Below, in pieces: positions 1-7,883 of a stretch of DNA of 9,709 nucleotides. The stretch is from assembly GCA_016867055.1 (NCBI GenBank), contig VGKN01000036.1, positions 1 to 9,709 of the forward strand, read 5' to 3'. How positions within the stretch are numbered: the first letter of the stretch is position 1; each line of letters starts with the position of its first letter. Made by a program: the position numbers and the translations under genes. Below the pieces are notes generated by a model that was not told where the DNA came from, did no database searches, and worked only from the letters and a program-made list of their open reading frames with translations. Origin of the DNA: Candidatus Omnitrophota bacterium. GTDB lineage: Bacteria; Omnitrophota; Koll11; VGKN01.

Positions 1-2327
1 GCTGCTCTGAACATTGATTTTATAACCCAGTAATTAGATTCAGTGTATAGATAGGACACCCTCAGATATTCTTTTACTGCTTCATCATAATTAACCGTAT
101 CTTCATAGCACTCGCCTATCATAAATTGCGTTTCTGCATCTACGTCTTTCCCTAATGACCCAAGTGTCTTGCGGAAGTATCCAATCGCTAAGTCTGGTTT
201 ACCGGTAGATTTTAGAATCTCAGCCTTTTTCTTATATGCCAAAAAAACATAATTTGTATTTGCAAACTTTGTTATAACATCATCAAATCTTTCTATAGCA
301 GATTCAAACTTTCCTTTTGAGGCAAGGATTTCTCCTGCCATCAACATAGCATCTGCCACAAAAATACTTTTTGGATAATTATGATAAACTGTTTCAAATT
401 TTTTAATTGATAGATTAGATTTCCCTGCTTTATATAAACTGACCCCGGTCCAGTATAAAGCCTTATCTATGAGTTCATGGTTGGGAAAATTCAAAACCAA
501 TTTAGAAAAAAATTCCTCTGACTTATCAAATTTGTTAATACTAAGAAAATATTCACCCAATAGGAAATATGTATCTGCACATATAGGATTATTTGGATTT
601 TTAGAAACCATCTCTTTAAGTTCAGATAAAACCTCTTTCTCAAGATTTGCCTGGATATAGCAATAAATTAGTTGATATCTTGCCTTATCTGAGATTGATT
701 CATCAGGATAATCCTTTATTATTTGTTTGAATATCTTTATCGCACCCTGGTAGTCCTTTTCATTATAAAGGCATATGCCATTTGCGAAATATGCGTCTTT
801 TTTTATGGGATTTTCTGTAAGATTGTCTATTATTTTTTTAAATTCCGATTTTGCCTGAACGGTATTTCCTTTAGCCAAGTAAAGCTGCCCCAACTGGAAA
901 TGGGCCTCGTCTTTTAATTTGCTATTTGGGAAATTTGAAATAAGACTTGAAAATGCTAAAATTGCCGAATCTACTCTATTTAATTTTAAAAGTGAAATAC
1001 CAAGTTGATATTGGGCATAATCGCTGTAAGGATTGGAGGCATACTCTTTTAAGGCGCGGTCATACGCTTCTAAGGCATCGCTAAATTTTTGTATTTCAAG
1101 GTATATATCTCCAATTCTACAGAGCGCTCCTATTTTAAATAAATCATCGTTAGACTTGTTTAAGACCGAGTTAAAAGAGTTTATCGCTTCTTTGTAATCT
1201 TTTAATTTCAAGTATGACCAGGCAACATTATAGTACATATCGTCAATAAGGTCGCTGTTTGGAAATTTTATTATCGCCTCGTTATATACAGCTATACTGT
1301 CTTCGTATCTTTTCATTTCAAAATAACAGTTTGCTTTCCAAAAAAAAGCGTCATCTGCAAATTCGCTGCTTGGATATCTTGAGATAATCTCACTATAAAT
1401 CTCAATCGCCCTTTCGTAATCTCTTAGATTATCAAGGCATTGTGCTATTGAAAATAGTGCAGAGATTGCTATAGGTTCTTTGTAAAAATATTCCTTTACA
1501 GTCTCAAAATGAACCAAGGCCTCTTTGTATTTTTTTTGTTTAAAATAAGTTTGAGCCAATCCATAGGTGGCATACATAACAAAGCGAGTCCTTGGTTGAG
1601 TAGAAATAACCTTCTGGTAAAATGACCGCGCCATTTCATATTTTCCTGTATTGTGATATATATCACCCTTCCTCAGATAACATTGTAAGGTATATTTACT
1701 TACAGGAAATTCTCCCGCAAATTCATCAAATTTATTTAGAGACTCCTCATAGCGTTTTAAGTTAAAAAGAGACTCTGCACGCATAAATTTTACATCCTGT
1801 AAAAGCGGACTATCGGGAAAGATTTTCAAAAATTCCTCAAATACCTCGAGTGCTCTAGTATAATCTCTTTGATTAAACAGGCAGAAGCCTTTTGAATAAT
1901 AGGCATGTTTTAGAAATTTTGAATTAGGAAATTTGTCAATAAGTGTCTGGAAAGATTCTAAGGAAGCCTGAAAATCCAACCTCTTAAGATATATCTCACC
2001 AAACCAATACAGAATTTCATCCTCGTAAAAACTACCACTAGCAGAGTTAATTAGATATTCAAGTTCAAAAGCTGCCCTGTCATATTTTTCAAGATGGTAA
2101 AAAGATATACCCAGGAGCAGATGGGCCTCAGGTATTTTGTCTGATTTTGGATACTTCTTTATAAAGTCATTTAGCTGATTTGCTGAGATTTTGTAGAAAC
2201 CATCCTCAAAAGATTTCTTTATAACTATAAAATCCTCTGTTTCACTGTTTTCAGAAAATGAACATCGGTCATTAAATAGAAAGAAGCATATACAAAGTAA
2301 AGTAATTATACAGAGATTTTTAATCAT
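1..2327 (-). CDS. Long exported tetratricopeptide-repeat protein (C-terminus cut by window edge)
   Basis: Reading back from the ATG at 2327, the frame stays open to the window edge: about 775 residues with no stop, so the true C-terminus lies outside. The N-terminus has a Lys near the start, a hydrophobic stretch (about residues 5-18) and then a polar region. This looks like a signal peptide, with possible cleavage near SFS at residues 23-25. There is no clear lipobox. From about residue 34 onward the protein is an unbroken run of roughly 20 TPR-like helix pairs. Each unit ends in a linker of the type FPNS, YPKS or FPDS, followed by an A-x-Y-x-x-G helix, as in BamD/CpoB-type periplasmic TPR proteins. 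An in-frame TAA sits directly before the ATG, and the uvrA stop is 7 bp upstream. No good Shine-Dalgarno is seen, so translation may be coupled to uvrA. The role is probably a cell-envelope scaffold; the partner is unknown. The TPR fold is sure, the function is not. Confidence 0.88.
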   Translation of the reverse strand, partial: MIKNLCIITLLCICFFLFNDRCSFSENSETEDFIVIKKSFEDGFYKISANQLNDFIKKYPKSDKIPEAHLLLGISFYHLEKYDRAAFELEYLINSASGSFYEDEILYWFGEIYLKRLDFQASLESFQTLIDKFPNSKFLKHAYYSKGFCLFNQRDYTRALEVFEEFLKIFPDSPLLQDVKFMRAESLFNLKRYEESLNKFDEFAGEFPVSKYTLQCYLRKGDIYHNTGKYEMARSFYQKVISTQPRTRFVMYATYGLAQTYFKQKKYKEALVHFETVKEYFYKEPIAISALFSIAQCLDNLRDYERAIEIYSEIISRYPSSEFADDAFFWKANCYFEMKRYEDSIAVYNEAIIKFPNSDLIDDMYYNVAWSYLKLKDYKEAINSFNSVLNKSNDDLFKIGALCRIGDIYLEIQKFSDALEAYDRALKEYASNPYSDYAQYQLGISLLKLNRVDSAILAFSSLISNFPNSKLKDEAHFQLGQLYLAKGNTVQAKSEFKKIIDNLTENPIKKDAYFANGICLYNEKDYQGAIKIFKQIIKDYPDESISDKARYQLIYCYIQANLEKEVLSELKEMVSKNPNNPICADTYFLLGEYFLSINKFDKSEEFFSKLVLNFPNHELIDKALYWTGVSLYKAGKSNLSIKKFETVYHNYPKSIFVADAMLMAGEILASKGKFESAIERFDDVITKFANTNYVFLAYKKKAEILKSTGKPDLAIGYFRKTLGSLGKDVDAETQFMIGECYEDTVNYDEAVKEYLRVSYLYTESNYWVIKSMFRA

Positions 2328-2334
2328 TTAGTTT

Positions 2335-5160
2335 TTATTTCAAATACAAAATTTTATCACTTTTAAACTTTATATTCAATACCTTTTTAAGATACTGGCC
2401 AGTATAAGATTTAAGGTTTTGCAAAATTTCTTCAGGAGTTCCTTCTGCCACTATATATCCACCGTTAGAGCCTCCCTCTGGTCCTAAATCTATGATATAG
2501 TCTGCGCACTTTATAACATCAAGATTATGTTCGATTACCAAAACTGTGTTTCCTGCATCTGTAAGGGCTTGCAAAATCTTAAGGAGTTTTTCTATATCTG
2601 CAAAATGCAGTCCGGTGGTTGGTTCATCGAGAATATATAACGTTTTACCTGTTGCGCGGTGGCTTAACTCTGCAGACAGTTTTATGCGCTGTGCCTCTCC
2701 TCCAGATAGGGTTGTTGCATTCTGTCCTAATTCAATATATCCTAAGCCAACATCGTATATAACCTTGAGTTTATGTTTTATCTTTGGAATATCTTCAAAC
2801 AAAAGAAGAGCATCCTCTACTGTCATCTCAAGTACATCAGCAATTGATTTCCCTTTATATTTTACTTCAAGGGTTTGCTCGTTAAATCTTTTGCCTTTAC
2901 ATACTTCACATCTTACAAAGATATCTGGAAGAAAATGCATCTCTATGCGCTTGACGCCATCACCTTTACAGGCTTCACACCTTCCACCCTTGACATTAAA
3001 GCTGAACCTTCCAGGTTTATATCCTCTTATCCTTGATTCTTTTGTTCTTGAAAATAGTTCTCTTATATAATTAAATGTCTCTGTATAAGTAGCGGGATTA
3101 GAGCGAGGGGTTCTGCCAATAGGTGATTGGTCTATTACTATCACCTTGTCTATAAATTGATGCCCAATTATCTCTCTAAATTTTCCAGGTTTTATCCTGG
3201 ATTTGTAAAATTTCTGCGCTAATGCCCGATATAAAATCTCATAAACAAGTGTACTCTTACCGGAGCCAGAAACCCCTGTTATGCAGACAAACATACCTAA
3301 GGGAATTCTTACGTCTATATTTTTTAAATTATGTTCACCCGCTTCTTTAATCACCAAAAAATTTTTGTTACATAACTTTCGCCTAACGGGCAAATTTATA
3401 CTTAGTTCGCCTTTAAGATATTTGGCTGTGAGAGAAATCTTTGATTTAAGCACTTCGTTTAGACTGCCACAGGAAACTACTTCACCCCCATGTTTTCCTG
3501 CTCCCGGACCAAGGTCTATGATATAATCTGCACTCCTGATTGTAGCCTCATCATGCTCTACCACTATTAATGTGTTTCCAAGGTCACGAAGTGCCTTTAA
3601 TGTTGCAAGGAGTTTCGTATTGTCTCTCTGGTGAAGGCCTATGCTGGGCTCATCCAATACATAGAGAACGCCTGTAAGCCCTGAGCCAATCTGGGTTGCA
3701 AGCCTTATTCTTTGTCCCTCACCACCCGAAAGGGTGAGGCTCTGCCTGTTTAGCGTAAGATAACCAATCCCTACATCTCTCATAAAGTTAAGTCTGAGTT
3801 TAATCTCCCTTAAAATTTGGTATGCTATTTTAAATTCGGTTTCGGTAAGAGAGAGGTCATTAAAAAAAATAAATGCTTCTTCAGCAGTTAATTTGGTTAC
3901 CTCGCTTATATTTTTTCCTACTATCTTTACTGAAAGACTCTCCGGCCTAAGCCTTGCACCCTTACAGGCAGGACATGCAAGCATACTCATATATTTATGA
4001 ATCTCTGCTTTTACATAGTCACTTTTTGTCTCATCAAATCTTCTTTCAAGATTGGGAATTACCCCTTCAAAAGAGCCATTATAAAAATTGTTTGAACCAT
4101 ACAATATAATATCTCTTATTTTTTTATCCAGTTTGTTAAAAGGTGTGTTAAGGCTGAAGTTATATGTCTGAGAAAGTTCTCGTAACAGTCTTCTATAATA
4201 TATCACTAGCGCCTTGCCTGTTTTTCTCCATGGCTCTATAGCTCCCTCTCCCAACGATTTTGTTTTATCGGGTACAACAAGATCCGGGTCTATTTTCATC
4301 CTTGTGCCTAGCCCTAAACAAGTTTGACACGCACCGTAAGGGTTATTAAAAGAGAATATCCTCGGAGAGAGTTCCTCAAAGTTTACACCACAATCTATAC
4401 AGGCGTATTGTTCATTGAAAAAATACTCAATTTTTTTATCAACGTCCTGGACGGTTACAATACCATTTGTAACCTTTAGGGCTACTTCAATGGAATCGCT
4501 GAGGCGGTTTTTGATATCTGTCTGTAAAATGAGTCTATCAACAACTACCTCAATTGTATGCCTTCTGTTTTTTTCCAAGTATATATCCTCTGACAACTCA
4601 TACAATTTTCCATCTACCCTTACTCTTACAAAACCTTCCTTTCTTGCATTCTCAAAAACTGTTTGGAATTCACCTTTCTTGAATCTTACGAGGGGTGCAA
4701 ATATTATAAGTTTGGTACCAGAAGGTAAAGCTATAATCTTGTTAACAATCTCCTGCGAGGTTTGCGGTGTAATTTTTTTACCACATTTAAAGCAGTGCGG
4801 GATTCCTATCCTTGCAAATAAAAGGCGTAAATAATCATATATTTCAGTTTGCGTTGCAACCGTTGAGCGAGGATTTGAACCCGCTGTGCGCTGTTCTATT
4901 GCAATAGCAGGTGATAAGCCTTCCATATACTCATAATCGGGCTTTTGTAGTTGTTCCATAAACTGTCTTGCATAACTTGACAGACTTTCAACATAGCGCC
5001 TCTGTCCCTCAGCATAGATTGTATCAAAAGCAAGCGAACTTTTTCCGGAACCGCTTATTCCTGTAATAACTATGAGGGAATTCTTTGGTATTTTAAGGCT
5101 TATACCTTTTAGATTATGTTCTCTGGCCCCTTTTATTATTATGTATTCTTTTTGATTCAT
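2335..5160 (-). CDS. uvrA: UvrABC excision nuclease subunit A
   Basis: UvrA is the DNA-damage sensor of nucleotide excision repair. It is a cytoplasmic dimeric ATPase that finds lesions and loads UvrB. The 941 residues match the usual full length (about 940). The tandem ABC layout is complete. Walker A1 is GISGSGKS at 34-41. Zinc finger 1 has Cys 254, 257, 278 and 281. Signature 1 is LSGGE at 477-481, with Walker B Asp503-Glu504. Walker A2 is GVSGSGKS at 629-636. Zinc finger 2 has Cys 728, 731, 751 and 754. Signature 2 is LSGGE at 818-822, with Asp845-Glu846. His536 and His878 fit the switch positions. The start is preceded by a weak GAG-type ribosome site, and a strong terminator ends about 17 bp upstream. 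I see no LexA-type operator (CTGT-N8-ACAG) and no clear promoter, so expression may depend on read-through. The TPR gene follows after 7 bp. Identity is certain. Confidence 0.99.
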   Translation of the reverse strand: MNQKEYIIIKGAREHNLKGISLKIPKNSLIVITGISGSGKSSLAFDTIYAEGQRRYVESLSSYARQFMEQLQKPDYEYMEGLSPAIAIEQRTAGSNPRSTVATQTEIYDYLRLLFARIGIPHCFKCGKKITPQTSQEIVNKIIALPSGTKLIIFAPLVRFKKGEFQTVFENARKEGFVRVRVDGKLYELSEDIYLEKNRRHTIEVVVDRLILQTDIKNRLSDSIEVALKVTNGIVTVQDVDKKIEYFFNEQYACIDCGVNFEELSPRIFSFNNPYGACQTCLGLGTRMKIDPDLVVPDKTKSLGEGAIEPWRKTGKALVIYYRRLLRELSQTYNFSLNTPFNKLDKKIRDIILYGSNNFYNGSFEGVIPNLERRFDETKSDYVKAEIHKYMSMLACPACKGARLRPESLSVKIVGKNISEVTKLTAEEAFIFFNDLSLTETEFKIAYQILREIKLRLNFMRDVGIGYLTLNRQSLTLSGGEGQRIRLATQIGSGLTGVLYVLDEPSIGLHQRDNTKLLATLKALRDLGNTLIVVEHDEATIRSADYIIDLGPGAGKHGGEVVSCGSLNEVLKSKISLTAKYLKGELSINLPVRRKLCNKNFLVIKEAGEHNLKNIDVRIPLGMFVCITGVSGSGKSTLVYEILYRALAQKFYKSRIKPGKFREIIGHQFIDKVIVIDQSPIGRTPRSNPATYTETFNYIRELFSRTKESRIRGYKPGRFSFNVKGGRCEACKGDGVKRIEMHFLPDIFVRCEVCKGKRFNEQTLEVKYKGKSIADVLEMTVEDALLLFEDIPKIKHKLKVIYDVGLGYIELGQNATTLSGGEAQRIKLSAELSHRATGKTLYILDEPTTGLHFADIEKLLKILQALTDAGNTVLVIEHNLDVIKCADYIIDLGPEGGSNGGYIVAEGTPEEILQNLKSYTGQYLKKVLNIKFKSDKILYLK

Positions 5161-5177
5161 TATTTCTCAAAAAGTAT

Positions 5178-5225
5178 AAAAATTTAAGCCCCCAAAAAAC
5201 TGAAATCAGGGGGCTCAAATTTTTT
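5178..5225 (-). terminator. Strong rho-independent-type terminator between the repeat protein and uvrA
   Basis: A perfect 7-bp stem, AGCCCCC (5187-5193) with GGGGGCT (5209-5215), encloses a 15-nt loop. After one mismatch (5186/5216), A/T pairs extend the stem outward to about 5178/5224. In the minus-strand transcript the hairpin is followed by a U-rich run (AAAUUUUUAUA). It lies about 10 bp after the stop of the 77-residue gene. The plus strand also has a T-run after the stem, so the element could work in both directions, but no plus-strand gene needs it. It ends only about 17 bp before the uvrA ATG. Confidence 0.85.
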
Positions 5226-5235
5226 CTATTGAATA

Positions 5236-5469
5236 TTATCTCTTCTTTTTCTTGCGTGCCATCTTTACTCTTGAGACATCTCCTTGCTTATCTATGAAGT
5301 AGAGGTATCCCTCCGCTCTTTTTACCCCAAGTTTTGTAACCTTGGTAGGATTTCCTCCCTTCTTTCCACCTCTTGCCATCTTTGCCCTCGAGATGTCGCC
5401 CTGCTTGTCGAGGTAATAAAGATAGCCATTTTCCCGTTTGATGCCAGCCTTTGCAACCTTTTCTGCCAT
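5236..5469 (-). CDS. Small basic protein of two tandem 30-residue repeats, function unknown
   Basis: This is a 77-residue protein rich in Lys and Arg, with no signal peptide, no membrane segment and no cysteine. Residues 4-33 and 43-72 are two copies of one unit, identical at 21 of 30 positions. The shared core is K-V-x-K-x-G-[IV]-K-R-x-x-G-Y-L-Y-[YF]-[IL]-D-K-Q-G-D-[IV]-S-R-x-K-M-A-R. A GGKKGG-containing linker joins them, and the tail is KKKKR. The pattern suggests a short beta-rich unit repeated twice, with a positive surface that could bind nucleic acid; that is inference. The start is fixed by an excellent Shine-Dalgarno, and a strong terminator follows the stop, so the gene looks highly expressed and independently ended. 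Small proteins of this style are, from memory, found in uncultured anaerobes, but I know no assigned function. The gene lies between DUF6485 and uvrA. Confidence 0.85.
   Translation of the reverse strand: MAEKVAKAGIKRENGYLYYLDKQGDISRAKMARGGKKGGNPTKVTKLGVKRAEGYLYFIDKQGDVSRVKMARKKKKR
5254..5343 (-). repeat. Second in-gene repeat unit of the 77-residue protein
   Basis: This 90-bp stretch encodes residues 43-72 and is the downstream copy of the 30-residue unit. Protein identity to the first copy is 21/30, and most changes are conservative (I/V, L/I, Y/F). At DNA level the two copies differ at many third positions, so the duplication is old rather than recent. Confidence 0.8.
5371..5460 (-). repeat. 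First in-gene repeat unit of the 77-residue protein
   Basis: This 90-bp stretch encodes residues 4-33, the upstream copy of the 30-residue unit. The two copies are offset by 39 codons. The extra nine residues between them form a Gly/Lys/Pro-rich linker. Codons here are somewhat more G/C-ending than in the second copy. Confidence 0.8.
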
Positions 5470-5477
5470 TTAATTTC

Positions 5478-5488
5478 TCACCTCCTTA
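5478..5488 (-). promoter_or_regulatory. Near-perfect ribosome binding site for the 77-residue repeat protein
   Basis: On the minus strand this reads TAAGGAGGTGA, almost a full match to the anti-Shine-Dalgarno end of 16S rRNA. It is about eight bases before the ATG at 5469. It is by far the strongest ribosome site in the window, where most other genes have weak sites and seem to rely on overlaps with the gene before. It decides the start codon and suggests high translation. Confidence 0.9.
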
Positions 5489-5523
5489 TTTTTTAATTGT
5501 GAGAGTTTATTTAAACACAAATT

Positions 5524-5724
5524 TTATTGCTTGTAAGCCAAAAGTAGATTGTCCAGTGACCTATCATATGTCTTTTCATATCTACTTGGAAAAAAACAAC
5601 CTGGAAACTGCCTTAGCGATCTATGATAGGCTATGCACTCACAACATCTTCCCTTTCGCTCGCATGGCTCAAATGTGCAGTTACAGACCTGCATATTTTT
5701 TTTAAGATTTATACAGTCCTTCAT
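5524..5724 (-). CDS. Small cysteine-rich protein, DUF6485 type
   Basis: This 66-residue cytoplasmic-looking protein has eight cysteines: C4, C14, C16, C21, C27, C28, C30 and C43. The core C-N-C-x-x-E-P-C-x-R-K-G-x-C-C-E-C-x-x-Y-H (residues 14-34), followed by PGCFFP and E-x-T-Y-D-R-S (50-56), is the pattern I recall for the DUF6485 family. The cysteines could bind zinc or an iron-sulfur cluster; this is inference and no function is known. The start is ATG at 5724, directly after the nadX TAA, with a GGTAGGT ribosome-site-like stretch inside the nadX end about six bases before it. A later Met at codon 11 has no ribosome site and would lose C4. The zero-gap position behind nadX says it is co-transcribed with the NAD genes. 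Family assignment is from memory of the motif. Confidence 0.8.
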   Translation of the reverse strand: MKDCINLKKNMQVCNCTFEPCERKGRCCECIAYHRSLRQFPGCFFPSRYEKTYDRSLDNLLLAYKQ

Positions 5725-6540
5725 TTATGTACCTACCCTTATATAACCCAATATATCTCTTAAGGTTGCCAAAGCAGATAATATGGCAATCTGAGATGTC
5801 CTAGGATTATCCTGCGAGGGTTTACTTTCCACCCTACTTAGTATTTTTCCAAAATCTCCCTCAACCAAAAGTTCATGGGTATTAAATTTATACAATGGGG
5901 AAGCTAATATCCTTACCCTGATCTTTTCCTTCATTAGGGTGGCAAGACTTACCGTTGCAGAAACATTAATATTTTTAGGAAAACCCTTTATTGCCTCTTT
6001 AACCGAGCCCTCAAAGATTGTTTCTTCATTCCTTATATCTTTTAAATTTATTCCTTTTTCTTTTATATATGGCGCATCTAAAAGTGCCTTAACCGGTTTT
6101 TTTGATGTTAAGGTTATTTTTTTAATCCTTCCGAAAGAGGCGGCCTTAAGAGCGTCTATTCCAGAGAGAGCACCGCTTACAAGATACAACCTGCATCTAT
6201 TTTTTTTTGCCAGATGCGCAAATTTTATGTAATCTTTAATAACTCCACCACTACTTAAAACCATAACATCTTTTCCCAAACTCAGTGCCTTATTTACTAC
6301 CTCCCTTGCAATAAAAGGGTTAGCTGCTTCTACCACAAGGTCTGATTTTTTTATGAGGGTATTTATATCTAAGATTTTTAAATTAGATTTAAAATTTCTT
6401 TTAACTTCTTTGATTTTTTTATTATTGAGTTCACTTACCGCATATAAAATTGCCTTATCGGAAAACCTTGTTTTAATAGTTTTGCTAATAACCTTTCCAA
6501 TTGCGCCATATCCAATTAGTCCAATTTTTATCTTCTTCAT
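5725..6540 (-). CDS. nadX: L-aspartate dehydrogenase (NadX)
   Basis: NadX oxidises L-aspartate to iminoaspartate with NAD(P)+. Iminoaspartate is the substrate of quinolinate synthase in de novo NAD synthesis, so NadX replaces the flavin- and oxygen/fumarate-dependent NadB. The 271 residues fit the family (about 240-270). The N-terminus has the Rossmann motif G-L-I-G-Y-G-A-I-G (7-15). The middle carries VVEAANP (69-75), SSGG (96-99) and SGALSGIDALKAA (122-134). The C-terminal part has FPKNINVSATVSLA (187-200) and N-T-H-E (220-223), with His222 matching the catalytic His of the Thermotoga-type enzyme. It ends in the typical NPRTSQIAILSALATL block (245-260). It starts 12 bp after the nadA stop, with a poor ribosome site, and abuts the DUF6485 gene. 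The direct link to nadA strongly supports the assignment over other small oxidoreductases. Confidence 0.94.
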   Translation of the reverse strand: MKKIKIGLIGYGAIGKVISKTIKTRFSDKAILYAVSELNNKKIKEVKRNFKSNLKILDINTLIKKSDLVVEAANPFIAREVVNKALSLGKDVMVLSSGGVIKDYIKFAHLAKKNRCRLYLVSGALSGIDALKAASFGRIKKITLTSKKPVKALLDAPYIKEKGINLKDIRNEETIFEGSVKEAIKGFPKNINVSATVSLATLMKEKIRVRILASPLYKFNTHELLVEGDFGKILSRVESKPSQDNPRTSQIAILSALATLRDILGYIRVGT

Positions 6541-6552
6541 TTTTCAAAAGTT

Positions 6553-7527
6553 TTAGTAACCGCTCACAGCCATCCATTTTTTTTCGCCTGAAATTTCAAG
6601 CATTTTATCTAAAGAACGCTTTGCTTTTTTTCTTATCTCATCACTTACCTTAATCTCATTAATCATATACTCAAGAGCATGGGCAACCCATCCAAGGGTG
6701 GTTAACTTCATACTCGGGCATATGAGATGTGCTGTGGGAAGATAGAACCTTTTTTGAGGATTTTCCTTTTTTAATTTATAAAGCATTCCACTTTCAGTTC
6801 CAATTATAAATTCTTTTTTTAGAGATTTTTTTACATAGGTAAACATTCCACCCGTAGAGCATATATGGTCAGCAAGGCTAAGAACATCAGGTTGACATTC
6901 TGGATGAGCAATAAACTCAGCCTCTGGATAAAGGCGCTTTGCCAAAGTAACCTCTTCTTCCTGGAGCCTTATATGTGTGGGGCAGAAACCATTCCAAGGA
7001 ATTATCTCTTTTTCAGGAATCTGGGATTGTACATATCGGGCAAGATTTCTGTCAGGCACAAATATTATTCTCTTATTCTTAAGAGATTTGACTATCTCTA
7101 TCGCATTGCTGGATGTACAGCATATATCGCTTTCCGCCTTTATCTCTGCAGAGGAGTTTACATAACAAACTACCGCAGCATCAGGATACTCAAGTTTTTT
7201 AGCATACAGTTTTTCGGGTGTAATCATATCTGCCATTGGGCAACCTGCCTCAATAACAGGCAGGAGAACCGTTTTGTCAGGATTCAATATAGAAGCACTT
7301 TCTGCCATAAAATGAACACCGCAGAACGCAATAACCTTTGCATCTGTTCTTACTGCAGCCTGTGATAGGGCAAGGGAATCTCCGCTTATATCGGCTATGT
7401 CCTGTATCTCGTCCCTTTGATAATTATGAACTATTATTACAGCATTTCGGATTTTTTTAAGCCTCAGAATCTTCTTTTTTAATTCCTCTATATATTTTTT
7501 TTCTTTATCTTCCTTTAGGGATATCAT
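6553..7527 (-). CDS. nadA: Quinolinate synthase
   Basis: NadA condenses iminoaspartate with dihydroxyacetone phosphate to form quinolinate, using an oxygen-sensitive [4Fe-4S] cluster. The 324 residues are a normal length. The three cluster-binding cysteines are present with family spacing: Cys96 in EAGCPMAD, Cys182 in NGFCPTH and Cys270 in LICPSMK (86 and 88 residues apart). Other family blocks are HNYQRDEIQ (34-42), SGDSLALS (48-55), CGVHFMAE (69-76), [10 protein letters not shown] (122-131), PDRNLARYV (158-166), HPEC (208-211) and STGG (224-227). The ATG overlaps the panD stop by 4 bp (ATGA) with no useful ribosome site, so translation is likely coupled to panD. Together with nadX it gives the two steps from aspartate to quinolinate; nadC is not in the window. 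Confidence 0.98.
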   Translation of the reverse strand: MISLKEDKEKKYIEELKKKILRLKKIRNAVIIVHNYQRDEIQDIADISGDSLALSQAAVRTDAKVIAFCGVHFMAESASILNPDKTVLLPVIEAGCPMADMITPEKLYAKKLEYPDAAVVCYVNSSAEIKAESDICCTSSNAIEIVKSLKNKRIIFVPDRNLARYVQSQIPEKEIIPWNGFCPTHIRLQEEEVTLAKRLYPEAEFIAHPECQPDVLSLADHICSTGGMFTYVKKSLKKEFIIGTESGMLYKLKKENPQKRFYLPTAHLICPSMKLTTLGWVAHALEYMINEIKVSDEIRKKAKRSLDKMLEISGEKKWMAVSGY

Positions 7528-7880
7528 TTTATTTTTATAATTCTATTTTTTTTGCCAACAAACACAGCCTTGGGTTTAAAATTATTAATCTCGTCTTCAT
7601 TCATAATGCAATATGAGATTATTATTACATTATCTCCAACCTGAGCCCATCTTGCAGCAGCTCCGTTCATACAAATTGTACCAGAACCTTTTTTACCTGC
7701 CATAACATATGTTTCAATTCTAGAGCCATTGTTTAGGTTTACTATTTGAACCTTTTCTCCTTTAAAGATATTAGCTTCTTCAAGGAGTTTTTCGTCAATT
7801 GTTATTGAACCAGTGTATCTTAAATTCGCATCCGTGACAGTAGCATTATGTATCTTTGATTTACATATTATCCTTAACAT
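7524..7880 (-). CDS. panD: Aspartate 1-decarboxylase proenzyme
   Basis: PanD decarboxylates L-aspartate to beta-alanine for pantothenate and CoA. It is made as a proenzyme that cuts itself between Gly24 and Ser25, and Ser25 becomes the pyruvoyl cofactor. Here the RYTGSITID segment places Gly24-Ser25 exactly. Lys9, Arg54, Thr57 and Tyr58, the known functional residues of the E. coli enzyme, are all at the same numbers. The [12 protein letters not shown] segment (72-83) and the ISYC strand that follows are typical. The 118 residues are a normal length. The gene begins 3 bp after panC and overlaps nadA by 4 bp. Presence of the bacterial self-cleaving form gives a local beta-alanine supply for PanC next door. 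Confidence 0.98.
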   Translation of the reverse strand: MLRIICKSKIHNATVTDANLRYTGSITIDEKLLEEANIFKGEKVQIVNLNNGSRIETYVMAGKKGSGTICMNGAAARWAQVGDNVIIISYCIMNEDEINNFKPKAVFVGKKNRIIKIK

Positions 7881-7883
7881 AAT

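Noticed and set aside
469..917. Two short plus-strand frames at 469-660 and 723-917
   Set aside because: They are antisense to the continuous TPR frame, which is open over the entire 2.3 kb with clear repeats.
3711..3722. Ala-to-Gly change in the first UvrA signature (LSGGEGQR)
   Set aside because: I recall the same Gly in UvrA from other bacteria, so it is a normal variant and not a defect.
4783..4794. Extra C-x-x-C (UvrA residues 123 and 126) as a third zinc finger
   Set aside because: There is no second cysteine pair nearby to complete a site. Similar lone pairs occur in other UvrA proteins.
2546..4834. Plus-strand open frames inside uvrA (for example 2546-3070 and 4415-4834)
   Set aside because: They are antisense to a complete, motif-rich uvrA, have no recognisable domain and no ribosome site, and look like shadow frames.
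5160..5236. LexA/SOS operator in front of uvrA
   Set aside because: No CTGT-N8-ACAG or GAAC-N4-GTTC type palindrome is present; the only symmetry is the terminator hairpin.
5497..5520. Inverted repeat TTGTG/CACAA between the DUF6485 and repeat-protein genes, and a possible promoter there
   Set aside because: The arms are only 5 bp with a 14-nt loop in AT-rich DNA, and no convincing -35/-10 pair is found (TTGTGT-17-ATTAAA is poor).
6865..7365. Plus-strand frame of 166 residues opposite nadA
   Set aside because: It is antisense to nadA, whose cluster cysteines and family blocks are all in the minus frame. Its composition looks random.
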